Counted from the stretch's first letter, positions 39,301 through 46,537 are shown. The stretch is 64,000 bases of DNA from Vibrio sp. VB16 (GCF_015594925.2 NZ_CP087590.1:1798001-1862000); one strand, 5' to 3'. Numbers and translations: made by a program. The notes: generated by a model not told the origin, from the sequence alone.

Positions 39301-42300
39301 ATCGCCATCACCGTTAACTTGTTCTATCGCTTGATGTTGAGTAATGCTGTAGGTGCCATCGATATTGATGGTCGCTGACAACACGTAATTAGCGGTATTA
39401 CTACTGTCTGAGCCCGTGTAAACAAGAACGGTTTTGCCGTCATCGCTCACCTTGACTGAAGTCTGTTCGTTATTGCTGGTTAAACTGTTCCAAACCACAT
39501 TATTTTCAACGGCTGTATTAAAGGTGACCGATTCAACGTCGTCACTGCCTTGAACAACGGCAACGGTTAAGTCCCCGCCAGTAATCGTTTGAGGACCTTG
39601 TGTTTCAGTAAAAGCAACATTGCTGTCGGTCGCAGTTGCAAGCGCACCGTCCGCTATCGTGATGTTGATATTGGCAGCATTTGATACCGTGTCGCCATCG
39701 GTATCAGTAACATCCACTCCGATGGTTAGCTCATTGATATCACCATTATCGGTAACTTGTTCTATCGCTTGATGTTGCGTAATGCTGTAGGTGCCATCGA
39801 TATTGATGGTCGCTGACAACACGTAATTAGCGGTATTACTACTGTCTGAGCCCGTGTAAACAAGAACGGTTTTGCCGTCATCGCTCACCTTGACTGAAGT
39901 CTGTTCGTTATTGCTGGTTAAACTGTTCCAAACCACATTATTTTCAACGGCTGTATTAAAGGTGACCGATTCAACGTCGTCACTGCCTTGAACAACGGCA
40001 ACGGTTAAGTCCCCGCCAGTAATCGTTTGAGGACCTTGTGTTTCAGTAAAAGCAACATTGCTGTCGGTCGCAGTTGCAAGCGCACCGTCCGCTATCGTGA
40101 TGTTGATATTGGCAGCATTTGATACCGTGTCGCCATCGGTATCAGTAACATCCACTCCGATGGTTAGCTCATTGATATCACCATTATCGGTAACTTGTTC
40201 TATCGCTTGATGTTGCGTAATGCTGTAGGTGCCATCGATATTGATGGTCGCTGACAACACGTAATTCGCGGTATTACTACTGTCTGAGCCCGTGTAAACA
40301 AGAACGGTTTTGCCGTCATCGCTCACCTTGACTGAAGTCTGTTCGTTATTGCTGGTTAAACTGTTCCAAACCACATCATTTTCAACGGCTGTATTAAAGG
40401 TGACCGATTCAACGTCGTCACTGCCTTGAACAACGGCAACGGTTAAGTCCCCGCCGGTAATCGTTTGAGGGCCTTGTGTTTCCGTGAAGGCAACGTTGCT
40501 GTCAGTCGCGGTTGCGAGCGCACCGTCCGCTATCGTGATGTTGATATTGGCGGCATTTGACACGGTGTCACCATCGGTATCAGTAACATCCACTCCGATG
40601 GTTAGTTCATTGATATCACCATTATCGGTAACTTGTTCTATCGCTTGATGTTGCGTAATGCTGTAGGTGCCATCGACATTGATGGTCGCTGACAACACGT
40701 AATTCGCGGTATTACTACTGTCTGAGCCCGTGTAAACAAGAACGGTTTTGCCGTCATCGCTCACCTTGACTGAAGTCTGTTCGTTATTGCTGGTTAAACT
40801 GTTCCAAACCACATCATTTTCAACGGCTGTATTAAAGGTGACCGATTCAACGTCGTCACTGCCTTGAACAACGGCAACGGTTAAGTCCCCGCCGGTAATC
40901 GTTTGAGGGCCTTGTGTTTCCGTGAAGGCAACGTTGCTGTCGGTCGCGGTTGCAAGCGCACCGTCCGCTATCGTGATGTTGATATTGGCAGCATTTGATA
41001 CCGTGTCGCCATCGGTATCAGTAACATCCACTCCGATGGTTAGCTCATTGATATCACCATTATCGGTAACTTGTTCTATCGCTTGATGTTGCGTAATGCT
41101 GTAGGTGCCATCGATATTGATGGTCGCTGACAACACGTAATTAGCGGTATTACTACTGTCTGAGCCCGTGTAAACAAGAACGGTTTTGCCGTCATCGCTC
41201 ACCTTGACTGAAGTCTGTTCGTTATTGCTGGTTAAACTGTTCCAAACCACATTATTTTCAACGGCTGTATTAAAGGTGACCGATTCAACGTCGTCACTGC
41301 CTTGAACAACGGCAACGGTTAAGTCCCCGCCAGTAATCGTTTGAGGACCTTGTGTTTCAGTAAAAGCAACATTGCTGTCGGTCGCAGTTGCAAGCGCACC
41401 GTCCGCTATCGTGATGTTGATATTGGCGGCATTTGATACGGTGTCGCCATCAGTATCAGTAACATCCACTCCGATGGTTAGTTCATTGATATCACCATTA
41501 TCGGTAACTTGTTCTATCGCTTGATGTTGCGTAATGCTGTAGGTGCCATCGATATTGATGGTCGCTGACAACACGTAATTCGCGGTATTACTACTGTCTG
41601 AGCCCGTGTAAACAACCACCTTGGTGCCATTCTCAATAATAGCGACATTGGTATCACTGTTATTGCTGGTTAAGCCTGTCCATGTGTCGTCTGATAATAC
41701 ATCATTGTTAAAGGTGACCGATTCAACATCGTCACTGCCTTGAACAACGGCAACGGTTAAGTCCCCGCCGGTAATCGTTTGAGGACCTTGTGTTTCCGTG
41801 AGGGCAACGTTACTATCGGTTGCGGTTGCGAGCACACCGTCCGCTATCGTGATATTGATATTGGCGGCATTTGACACGGTGTCACCATCGGTGTCAGTAA
41901 CATCCACTCCAATGGTTAGTTCATTGATATCACCATCACCGTTAACTTGTTCTATCGCTTGATGTTGAGTAATGCTGTAGCTGCCATCGATATTGATGGT
42001 TGCTGACAGAACATAGCTATTGCTGTCAGTGCTGTCATCACCTGTGTAGACAATAACGGTTTTGCCATCATCGCTTACCTTGACCGATGTCTGTTCGTTA
42101 TTGCTCGTTAGGCTACCCCAGACTACATCACTTTCGACAGCAGTATTAAAGGTTACCGATTCAACATCGTCGCTGCCTTGTACTACTGCCACAGTCAATG
42201 GTGAACCTTGACTATCTTGATTGAAGGTTTGTGGTGCTTGAGTTTCTACAAATTCGATTGAACTATCGGTAGCCGTAGCTAATACCCCATCTCTAACCGA

Positions 42301-43731
42301 ATAATTCAATTCGTTAGTAACAACGTCTCCATCAAAATCTACGGACGTGATCGGTAGTGGGAAATTAATAACATCACTGCCAGAATTTAATTGTTCAAGT
42401 ACCTGATATTGAGTGATCGAATAGGTTCCATCGAGAGCAATAGTCGCCTCTAGAACAAGATTATTAGGCTCTCCGGCAACATATACCGATAGCGTTCGTC
42501 CATCGTCCGACAATACCGCTTCTAGTGGTTGATTATTTGTGAGTACGTCATTAAATAATGCCGTGCTTGCTTCATCAAAGCGGATGTCCTGAAGGTAATC
42601 AGAACCGATATTAATGGCTGCGCCTTCAAAAATGGCTGGGTTTTCAGGCGTCAGTTCTGTTGTTTCTGTGTAATCGATATCAATATCGACTGTCGTTTGG
42701 TCTTGTCCATCAAGGATGGTTGACGTAAGCACGACTGGAGAAACAAGACTGTTATTACTGGTGTCTTGACCTTGAATAGCGATATCGATTGACAGATTAT
42801 TGTCAGTAAATCGAACCAATCCTGTGCTACCAATCGACGTGTTGTGATCGATAGGCTGTTCTAACGTAGTGGTGAGGGACAATTCTACATTAGCCCCAAC
42901 GGATGTGGTTACTAAAGCAAACGTAATGACTGTCTCGCCACCCTGTACACCAATAATGCTGTTTGTTGCCTCGTCGAACCGGAATACAACGGGCTCACCT
43001 GATGAAGTAATCTCACTATTTAGCTCGACAAGCAGTGTCTCAAGCTGAACTTCTTCAAAGGTGAACGTTAGCGGATCGAGAGGTCGGTTTCCTGCGGTAA
43101 CGGTACTGTTAACCGTTGACGTTTGTAACGCACTCGATGAATCGATTATTCCCTCAGTAATAGAGGCCGAGCCTACTTGTCCGCCTTCCGCGGGTCGAAT
43201 GAGAGGAATATCATTATCTTCGGTTGCTTGTGTTCGCTCAAATCCTTGCGTTTCGAAGAACGTGGAAGCCAACGTTTCCATATAGGTATAATCGATAGTG
43301 ACAAAGCCGGCATTTGCACTTGTTGCACCCTGCCCGCCAGCAGCCGTTGCTTCTAATGCAAGTGTCGGGTCAATCCCGTCCAATATAGCGGCTTGGATAT
43401 CAGCAATATCGTCAAGCTCAAGTGTAGCCAGTTCACTCGCTATCGCCGTGGGGTCAACATTTATGTCACCAGATACTGGCGCAATGGCGAGGTTTTGACC
43501 ATTATTAAGGCCATCAGGTGCAAGGCAAGAGACACAGTTTCTGTCTACAATGACCTGTTGACCGTTGATTTGCACAATGACTTCAGCGTTCTTAGGTGTC
43601 ATTAATATGTCTTGGGGAATTAATTGCATACCTGATTCGGCAAACTTCGCGGCTTCACCTGGCCTAATCAAAATAGCGCTACCAGTGCTGGATTCAATAA
43701 TGGCATTTTGATTCAAAATTTGTTCGTTCAT
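30355..43731 (-). CDS. Giant type I secreted RTX adhesin, LapA-like, with retention module
   Basis: A single open frame of about 4458 aa from the ATG at 43731 (GTG at 43749 is also in frame). The N-terminus (residues 1 to about 125) resembles the LapA retention module that holds the protein in the outer membrane. TAAG at residues 129-132, in LEATAAGGQG, matches the di-alanine motif cut by LapG-type proteases. About ten 146-aa repeats of the T1SS-143 kind fill residues about 450-1950, with a divergent one before them. Varied extracellular modules then run to about 4300, including two copies with GTVSVNVDVNDGG and many DxDGD calcium-type motifs. RTX nonamers (GGAGGDLLI, GGAGDDILT) and a T1SS C-terminal signal end the chain. 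There is no signal peptide, as expected. No type I secretion, LapD or LapG genes are in the window. Confidence 0.93.
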   Translation of the reverse strand: MNEQILNQNAIIESSTGSAILIRPGEAAKFAESGMQLIPQDILMTPKNAEVIVQINGQQVIVDRNCVSCLAPDGLNNGQNLAIAPVSGDINVDPTAIASELATLELDDIADIQAAILDGIDPTLALEATAAGGQGATSANAGFVTIDYTYMETLASTFFETQGFERTQATEDNDIPLIRPAEGGQVGSASITEGIIDSSSALQTSTVNSTVTAGNRPLDPLTFTFEEVQLETLLVELNSEITSSGEPVVFRFDEATNSIIGVQGGETVITFALVTTSVGANVELSLTTTLEQPIDHNTSIGSTGLVRFTDNNLSIDIAIQGQDTSNNSLVSPVVLTSTILDGQDQTTVDIDIDYTETTELTPENPAIFEGAAINIGSDYLQDIRFDEASTALFNDVLTNNQPLEAVLSDDGRTLSVYVAGEPNNLVLEATIALDGTYSITQYQVLEQLNSGSDVINFPLPITSVDFDGDVVTNELNYSVRDGVLATATDSSIEFVETQAPQTFNQDSQGSPLTVAVVQGSDDVESVTFNTAVESDVVWGSLTSNNEQTSVKVSDDGKTVIVYTGDDSTDSNSYVLSATINIDGSYSITQHQAIEQVNGDGDINELTIGVDVTDTDGDTVSNAANINITIADGVLATATDSNVALTETQGPQTITGGDLTVAVVQGSDDVESVTFNNDVLSDDTWTGLTSNNSDTNVAIIENGTKVVVYTGSDSSNTANYVLSATINIDGTYSITQHQAIEQVTDNGDINELTIGVDVTDTDGDTVSNAANINITIADGALATATDSNVAFTETQGPQTITGGDLTVAVVQGSDDVESVTFNTAVENNVVWNSLTSNNEQTSVKVSDDGKTVLVYTGSDSSNTANYVLSATINIDGTYSITQHQAIEQVTDNGDINELTIGVDVTDTDGDTVSNAANINITIADGALATATDSNVAFTETQGPQTITGGDLTVAVVQGSDDVESVTFNTAVENDVVWNSLTSNNEQTSVKVSDDGKTVLVYTGSDSSNTANYVLSATINVDGTYSITQHQAIEQVTDNGDINELTIGVDVTDTDGDTVSNAANINITIADGALATATDSNVAFTETQGPQTITGGDLTVAVVQGSDDVESVTFNTAVENDVVWNSLTSNNEQTSVKVSDDGKTVLVYTGSDSSNTANYVLSATINIDGTYSITQHQAIEQVTDNGDINELTIGVDVTDTDGDTVSNAANINITIADGALATATDSNVAFTETQGPQTITGGDLTVAVVQGSDDVESVTFNTAVENNVVWNSLTSNNEQTSVKVSDDGKTVLVYTGSDSSNTANYVLSATINIDGTYSITQHQAIEQVTDNGDINELTIGVDVTDTDGDTVSNAANINITIADGALATATDSNVAFTETQGPQTITGGDLTVAVVQGSDDVESVTFNTAVENNVVWNSLTSNNEQTSVKVSDDGKTVLVYTGSDSSNTANYVLSATINIDGTYSITQHQAIEQVNGDGDINELTIGVDVTDTDGDTVSNAANINITIADGALATATDSNVAFTETQGPQTITGGDLTVAVVQGSDDVESVTFNTAVENNVVWSSLTSNNEQTSVKVSDDGKTVLVYTGNDSNDTDSYVLSATINIDGTYSITQYQAIEQNNQPLDKTVLSIGVDVTDTDGDTVSNAANIGITITDGALATATDSNIALTETRSGQTISTDDSGADLTVSVVQGSDEVQSVTFNIDVLSDDTWAGLTSNNNDTNIAIIENGTKVVVYTGFDSGTAANYVLSATINVDGTYSFTQHQAIEQSNGDGDINELTIGVDVTDTDGDTVSNAANINITIADGALATATDSNVALTETQGPQTITGDDLTVAVVQGSDDIQSVTFNSDVLLNSTWGGLTSNNSDTNIAIVENGTKVVVYTGSDSSNTANYVLSATINIDGTYSVTQHQAIEQVNSDGDINKLVIGVDITDTDDDTVTNAAKIGITITDGKDPIVSNIQNVRLEESGIDKTSGQVEGSSDYLETEHDSTMISVTQNVDNIETFELDLVQLNSLLDAEPILSGGREVVFIEVSVGVYQGVTLKNNGDVRDVIINVTVNNDDTSNTFGQVNFELVRAITHSKADGNDDEVTFIVPVIATDTDGDVATNEFNVTIVDDVPVIESNQEIALAESSTRSHSINIFVAVDDDNDGKLDNHRGADLGKITETEYSGPANSEVELRLDSTTNSKSDYTIIFKGEEIGTLEVRSGGKVTYTSLGKDIDTGVDGLDIPITFTATDRDGDTSTSSINIHISDSTSIIETLSASGTEDAGRNNAIVGSDNVVNDNDNVDATNAPIKVDFVVNVGDLDSNESLHSISISNNANGSFYYLDNNGNYIAVSGGELTASQIKSFSLDGDKLSLDNLYFVPTNDRSSGSNGFRYNISAVISRTDDNSGVELETISGRLAIDVYAIADTPTWRNLDTYESGTEDEGNIVLNIKAVTQDNNSETITYVVAFKDGDSNHTLELADGTILVAESITLPNGDVVMGYNVTAQQVKTLQVNPEDNFSGVIELEVTAISTENNNRLVEPGKEQAYISDTVVIDVRPVADEGELIVSRVNVDEDTAFLTQDHITVNLFDDLTDNSEQAYIELIGLPEGSVFSYIDGSETITLIVNADGKGLELDSNGNVIDVAKPVDLIFTYDVIQDSNTTITPPQDSNVDFDFTVRASIEDTADLNNGNAVDTNVSIPDQVIHVDIKGIADAPVVVGNGQWDVIQSGDEISGIKTTIDENSEVTLDFAIETGEIVSPEDGSETISIILSDAGGGDAGEYKIIDLATGNEVSLTYVGIENGYPKYEANVSSTNIKIVPLVNSTNDIHIIAKIIVTENDGNTRIEEKDIFIEVTPVISSADSYATTSTGNEDTAISVNWYANLLDNKTTVDNEFITSVTLDGGPSDVQVIIDESDNYKVEVNGGDAAQYLVNGEYILAADDTITVTAVDGMALTKDTLTINVLAPEDSSVDFEFDTELTVKEVDVDNENNVATNVINGVVSVVVNPVVEGDDEAILTITTLNTDGISFEDGGDTDSSNDVYNVNGDNDSISFTINGEETGANISIGFNDLDPSSLEQVSEIVIDLNLSSPLSDADNYLIDQLFITGAIDNGDGTWTVIDENSFAITAPDGLYALGETDPYELSFTVRAEVVDLGDEGEGSAPKEVSTDINVVFLHPNSSVHTDDLATTLLPDPVITPETVIVGTEDNAIDLMEQLKGLGILKFEGADAKNDVVSIVIDTSIEPFTSLGGLSINGEENFNNGKFAINFELNADGSFITNESLMLTLPNNYSGDFKLPITVVITDKTSGDENITTLNLPVQVTPVVDGIKETTLVVETTDSFTDNEPTSIVAGKAYEDGAIHLNLTIDKLDGSTLQSEGGIETLDTVAVNLVDPSLGSLSFEGSLDSYGVGAISLVNGGVSIDASKLNNGVSAEDVLNDLIFTPVHDLGGVTVELELSGTMSDTTIFDVGGTELVSHGAVPVDVDLGSVSFDIIAVVDGVETTNADGSLLDVAISGDEDSAISLGNIGLRLDDSDGSEQFVSIKLTNVPDDFQLQVNAGSTGLYSVKNNGTGEWSIQLKGSNIDAADLDLTGIEIVPAEDFSGTVNLQYVVYTQEKTIDVPVEQTGSIKLTVLPKGDEIDTRVAATAIGTEGEDFVLDINAKTVDNQDSLEAASGTLDYTENDVEKIEITISGVPEGALISLADADSVVLNADGTWTIIADSPVTQVTFNSADWNSNNWPDNGSGLSQIFVTVRTIDSDGVGGNVSYGEPSTIIPITLDIESINDKPIIEAPDTYTPELNEDGSILITNIQIADPDSADVDALDDYVVTLAVNDSRITFDGSPSWAVDNGDGTYTLSNTISEINALLTTGFTVVPNPDFNGTVSVNVDVNDGGNSGTDSGIDGEHIAETYRFDITVKPINDKPTIEVDNNSPAVIDEGGSILIDNIQIADIDSNDPDALNDYVAILTVNDSTVIFSGSPSWVVDNGDGTYTLTNSLSEINALLTTGFTVVPNPDFNGTVSVNVDVNDGGNYGADTGVVSEHDADTYRFDITVNAVNDAPVNTLFDSLAVDEGSVTKLTGLSVEDIDYATRPETTPITVTLSTLQGTLTSVIPDSLLNVTVDTSNPNQVIIQGPISEVNQLLTASDEGEGVFYTVSSGNTATTDTLTMVTNDGGNYDSVGTIELDTDTAAITIAPVVSGIPELQLALQTQQIRTSVSGNLAAIGIPLIGLNANLVFASDVDTDETITIRISDLPDTASVTGATLSGGSWYIDADALDSAEIVGLDSSASLSVVAIAAESGAVSVESSPTNVNIVVVEDNTPDVESDPQLIVASDEPTMLLGTDGADILVGGAGGDLLIGGAGDDILTGAGGADQFIWTQSDFVSDSVDIITDFSTTEGDTINLSDLLSENENETLEHFLSEHVSATVSDNGNDINLLITGDSPDVVTQTIVVQGLGADFSSTSTDLVNDLFDAHVFG
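37890..42290 (-). repeat. Tandem 438-bp repeats within the adhesin gene
   Basis: A reference segment (GATGTTGATATTGG or a close variant) recurs at 39223, 39661, 40099, 40537, 40975, 41413 and 41851, exactly 438 bp apart (146 codons). Five of these units are almost identical over their full length; outer units are more diverged. Two versions of the unit's middle alternate: one encoding VVWNSLTSNNEQTSVKVSDD and one encoding DTWTGLTSNNSDTNVAI. About ten units are recognised from the recurring ATATDS motif. Confidence 0.93.
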
Positions 43732-43923
43732 ACGGAGGTTCCCCAACACGGATATCTACTACTATGGAATTTAGTGCGAAATGAATTCTTTTAAATACGA
43801 GTCAACATGACCGAAAGATCATTGTAGAATATTAACTAAATGTAAAATCTGCACGATATCTTTACAGTATACCATCCCATCTGAAGCAATAAACAATAAA
43901 ATATTGTTTAACAACGTGATTAA

Positions 43924-44226
43924 GGCTTTGTTGCGTAATTCGGACAAAAGAACGATTTGCTTGAAATTGAATAATTCTTAAACAATATACTGTTTAAGGC
44001 ATACCAAGCCCCCGTAAGCTTGTTCTGCTTGCTTTGTTTTCACTCTCTTATGGCTTCTTCATTAATCCAGAACATGAGAGAGCCACGGTTAATTATGGCT
44101 TTGTTGTACTGTTTCCAGTTAGTTGTTTAGTAACGAGGTTTCGGTATAGGACTACGATGATTAACTGATGTAATCGATCAGATCGCAAGCTCCTCATTTA
44201 GTTTCATCGAATTACGCAACAAAGCC
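43924..44226. mobile_element. Internally deleted IS5-family (IS903-type) element
   Basis: The 303-bp element has perfect 19-bp terminal inverted repeats, GGCTTTGTTGCGTAATTCG at 43924-43942 and its complement at 44208-44226. The flanking 9-mers, CGTGATTAA (43915-43923) and CGCAATTAA (44227-44235), match at 7 of 9 positions, as expected for a decayed IS903-type 9-bp target duplication. Inside are only the two ends of a transposase gene on the minus strand. It is a MITE-like remnant that could still be moved by an intact relative. Confidence 0.85.
43974..44136 (-). pseudogene. Transposase remnant, N-terminal and C-terminal pieces only
   Basis: On the minus strand the reading TNWKQYNKAIINRGSLMFW, followed by INEEAIRE, is the N-terminal start of an IS5/IS903-type transposase. 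A stop (TGA) follows where a tryptophan codon would be expected. The reading then passes directly into QNKLTG and, after a one-base shift, LGMP and a stop, which look like the C-terminus. Roughly 250-270 codons between these pieces are absent if the parent was of usual size. Boundaries are approximate. Confidence 0.7.
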
Positions 44227-44274
44227 CGCAATTAATGGTAACCTTGTCGCCTAACGATTACTGAGGCCATATTA

Positions 44275-44628
44275 ATGACAAAGCTAACATCAGACATAGA
44301 AGCAAACTTACAGTTATTTATAACTGATACTAAGAAAACTAAAATAGTTTGGGGGTTAAGAAATAGTGAAGAAGACTGGCTAGCCTGCGACTCTTCTGAG
44401 TTTGAAAATAGTGAAGTCATGCCATTCTGGTCCAACAAAGAAGACGCGGCAATACATAACGTTGAAGAGTGGGCTGAATTTGAGATTTGCGAAATCCCAT
44501 TAGACGTTTTTGTTGAAGATTGGCTTATCACCTTAGCTGAAGATGGCGTGTTAGCTGGAATTAACTGGAATGCGTCATTAGAAGGCAAAGAATTAGAGCC
44601 TTCAGAACTCGCGAAGTTATTTCTTTAA
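44275..44628 (+). CDS. DUF2750-like small protein
   Basis: A 117-aa acidic soluble protein. VWGLRNSEEDWLACDS near residue 26 and MPFWSNKEDAAIHNVEEWAE near residue 50 lead to the C-terminal FVEDWLITLAEDGVLAGINW at about residue 80; this pattern matches the DUF2750 family as I know it. The function is unknown. GAGG lies 8 bp before the ATG. The gene lies between the IS remnant and a long hairpin element, with no operon partner. Confidence 0.8.
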   Translation: MTKLTSDIEANLQLFITDTKKTKIVWGLRNSEEDWLACDSSEFENSEVMPFWSNKEDAAIHNVEEWAEFEICEIPLDVFVEDWLITLAEDGVLAGINWNASLEGKELEPSELAKLFL

Positions 44629-44663
44629 GCATCTAAGAATAACTGAGTAACAGGCTTTATAAG

Positions 44664-44822
44664 GCCCAACTAAGGTTTAATGCTGTTATCTTAAGACATC
44701 AAACTCCGTCATCCTCACAAAAGTGGGGATCTATACCCACCCAGATTCCCGTCTTCACGGGAATGACGACGAATACTTTTTCTTAAGTGACCGGCATTAC
44801 AACTAAGGTTGGGCTTTTTTGA
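44664..44822. repeat. Long imperfect hairpin of about 155 bp
   Basis: The left arm (GCCCAAC...TAATGC...CTTAAG) and right arm (CTTAAG...GCATTA...GTTGGGC) are complementary from the outside inward, with the 62-bp two-hairpin repeat at the centre. The right arm ends GGGCTTTTTT, but for queC (minus strand) this is the near end. The whole looks like a single folded element, perhaps a small non-autonomous mobile repeat. Confidence 0.65.
44707..44768 (-). repeat. 62-bp two-hairpin dispersed repeat, copy B (reversed)
   Basis: The reverse complement starts CGTCATTCCCGTGAAGACGG and ends GTGAGGATGACG, the same length as copy A at 27449-27510 and close to it in sequence. Most differences lie in loops, in compensating stem positions or in the linker. 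Confidence 0.85.
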
Positions 44823-44830
44823 TCTCGGTT

Positions 44831-45526
44831 TTACAACGCGGCATGGCTTTTACTTCGCAGCGCCGCCTGCACGCCATCTTGATTAGAAAGGTAATCGTCC
44901 AAGCCTGCTTTTCTTAATTCACAGGACGGACAATCACCGCAACCATCACCTATGATGCCGTTATAACAGGTCAAGGTATTGTTTCTAACAAGAGATAACG
45001 CATTATAATGGTCTGACAATGCCCATGTTTCTGCTTTGTTTAACCACATTAAAGGCGTTTGAATAGTCAGTTTTTTATCCATGCCTTTTACCAGTGCATC
45101 ATTTATTGACTTAACAAACTCATCGCGACAATCTGGATACCCAGAAAAATCCGTTTCACACACACCCGTAATAATAGTATCCGCACCGATTTGATAGGCA
45201 TAAATACCCGCTAAGGTTAAGAAAAGTATATTTCTTCCAGGTACAAATGAATTGGGAAGCCCGTTTTCTTGAAGCGCATGTGACACAGGAATATCATCAC
45301 GAGTGAGCGAACTGATAGCAAGTTCGTTTAATAACCCTACATCCATAACCTTATGAGCCGCGATACCAAGATCTTTTGCCAGATTTTTGGCCACCTCTAT
45401 TTCTAATTTGTGCCTTTGACCATAATCGAAGGTAATTGCATGTACTTCGTCGAACTCCTGAATCGCTTTTACTAAACAAGTAGTCGAGTCTTGTCCTCCA
45501 CTAAAAACAACAACGGCTTTCTTCAT
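44831..45526 (-). CDS. queC: 7-cyano-7-deazaguanine synthase QueC
   Basis: A 231-aa enzyme. The PP-loop VVFSGGQDSTTCL lies at residues 5-17, and zinc-binding cysteines are in LTCYNGIIGDGCGDCPSC near residue 190. It makes preQ0 from carboxy-deazaguanine using ATP and ammonium, a step in queuosine synthesis. The ATG at 45526 sits right before the conserved region and after GAGATAG; an in-frame ATG at 45550 would add eight basic residues. No preQ1 riboswitch is obvious in the 90-bp divergent spacer to the phosphatase gene. Confidence 0.95.
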   Translation of the reverse strand: MKKAVVVFSGGQDSTTCLVKAIQEFDEVHAITFDYGQRHKLEIEVAKNLAKDLGIAAHKVMDVGLLNELAISSLTRDDIPVSHALQENGLPNSFVPGRNILFLTLAGIYAYQIGADTIITGVCETDFSGYPDCRDEFVKSINDALVKGMDKKLTIQTPLMWLNKAETWALSDHYNALSLVRNNTLTCYNGIIGDGCGDCPSCELRKAGLDDYLSNQDGVQAALRSKSHAAL

Positions 45527-45639
45527 TTCACTATCTCTTTTAAAACGCATCCGCTGACATTAATTCACAACATATTTAAGGTCAATTAGAACTAGTGTAT
45601 TCTTCCTTTCGTTTTTCAATTTTATTTTTTGGGTAGGTT

Positions 45640-46449
45640 ATGTATAAACTCGTCGCTTTAGACATGGATGGTACGCTGCTAAACAGCAAAAAAGAAATCA
45701 CAACACGCAATAAAGAGGCTATAGCTCAAGCAAGAGCGCGAGGTGTAACGGTTATTCTTGCTTCCGGCCGACCGCTCGCAGGTATGGAAGAAAAACTTAA
45801 AGAACTGGAACTAACGTCTGACAAAGATTTTGTGGTCTCCTCTAATGGTTCTTATGTACATCGTGTTTCCGACTTAAAACAGATACACAGCCAAATCATT
45901 ACAGGCAAAGATGCAAAACGCGTAGCAAGGGTTGCTGAAGAACTCGGCGTACATATGCACGCCTTTAGTGTTGAACACGGCCTAATTACGCCAAAAAACA
46001 ACCAATATACCGAACGCGAAGCCTTTATTAATGGCCTTAGCGTCAACGAATTTGATTTCTCGCAGTTAGAAGACGACCATCCGATTGTCAAGGCGATGTT
46101 TGCAGATTCATCGGAAGCGCTCGATAGAGTCACACCACTTTTGGCTGACGACCTCCATGCTGATTACACCATCGTCAGAAGCGCACATATATTTTTGGAA
46201 TTTCTACACTTGGGAAGCAACAAAGGCATTGGTGTTGCCGTGGTAGCAGACTGCCTAGGGATTAAACCTACAGAGGTGATCAGCATTGGTGATGCTCAAA
46301 ACGATCACCATATGATTAAATACGCTGGACTTGGTGTTGCCATGGGTAATGCAACGGAAGCGACCAAAGCCTTAGCGGATCATATAACCGATACCCATGA
46401 GAATTCTGGTGTTGCTGAGGTTATCGAAAGGTTTATTCTCAACGTCTAA
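45640..46449 (+). CDS. Cof-type HAD phosphatase, YidA-like
   Basis: A 269-aa HAD hydrolase of the Cof (C2B cap) class. DMDGTLLNSKKEITTRNKEA at about residue 8 has the two catalytic aspartates, SGRP motif 2 is at about residue 47, and GDAQNDHHMIKYAGLGVAMG (about 212) has the motif 4 aspartates. Length and sequence resemble E. coli YidA, a sugar phosphatase. Substrate specificity here is not established. The ATG follows a GGGTAGG ribosome site. Confidence 0.88.
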   Translation: MYKLVALDMDGTLLNSKKEITTRNKEAIAQARARGVTVILASGRPLAGMEEKLKELELTSDKDFVVSSNGSYVHRVSDLKQIHSQIITGKDAKRVARVAEELGVHMHAFSVEHGLITPKNNQYTEREAFINGLSVNEFDFSQLEDDHPIVKAMFADSSEALDRVTPLLADDLHADYTIVRSAHIFLEFLHLGSNKGIGVAVVADCLGIKPTEVISIGDAQNDHHMIKYAGLGVAMGNATEATKALADHITDTHENSGVAEVIERFILNV

Positions 46450-46490
46450 AACACTCGTCATCTTGAAATTGGTTCATAGTTCTCTACATA

Positions 46491-46537
46491 TTCTACGCAG
46501 ACAGACTCCGAATTGGATTGGGCGAGACTGCGTAGAA
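46491..46537. terminator. Inverted repeat between convergent genes
   Basis: TTCTACGCAG (46491-46500) and CTGCGTAGAA (46528-46537) are perfect 10-bp complements around a 27-nt centre, sited between the convergent phosphatase and acetyltransferase genes. No T-run follows; it may still impede transcription. Confidence 0.4.

Noticed and set aside
30386..43605. Many plus-strand open frames of 60-148 codons opposite the adhesin gene
   Set aside because: They are shadows of the repetitive minus-strand coding sequence; none has a convincing ribosome site or a recognisable product.
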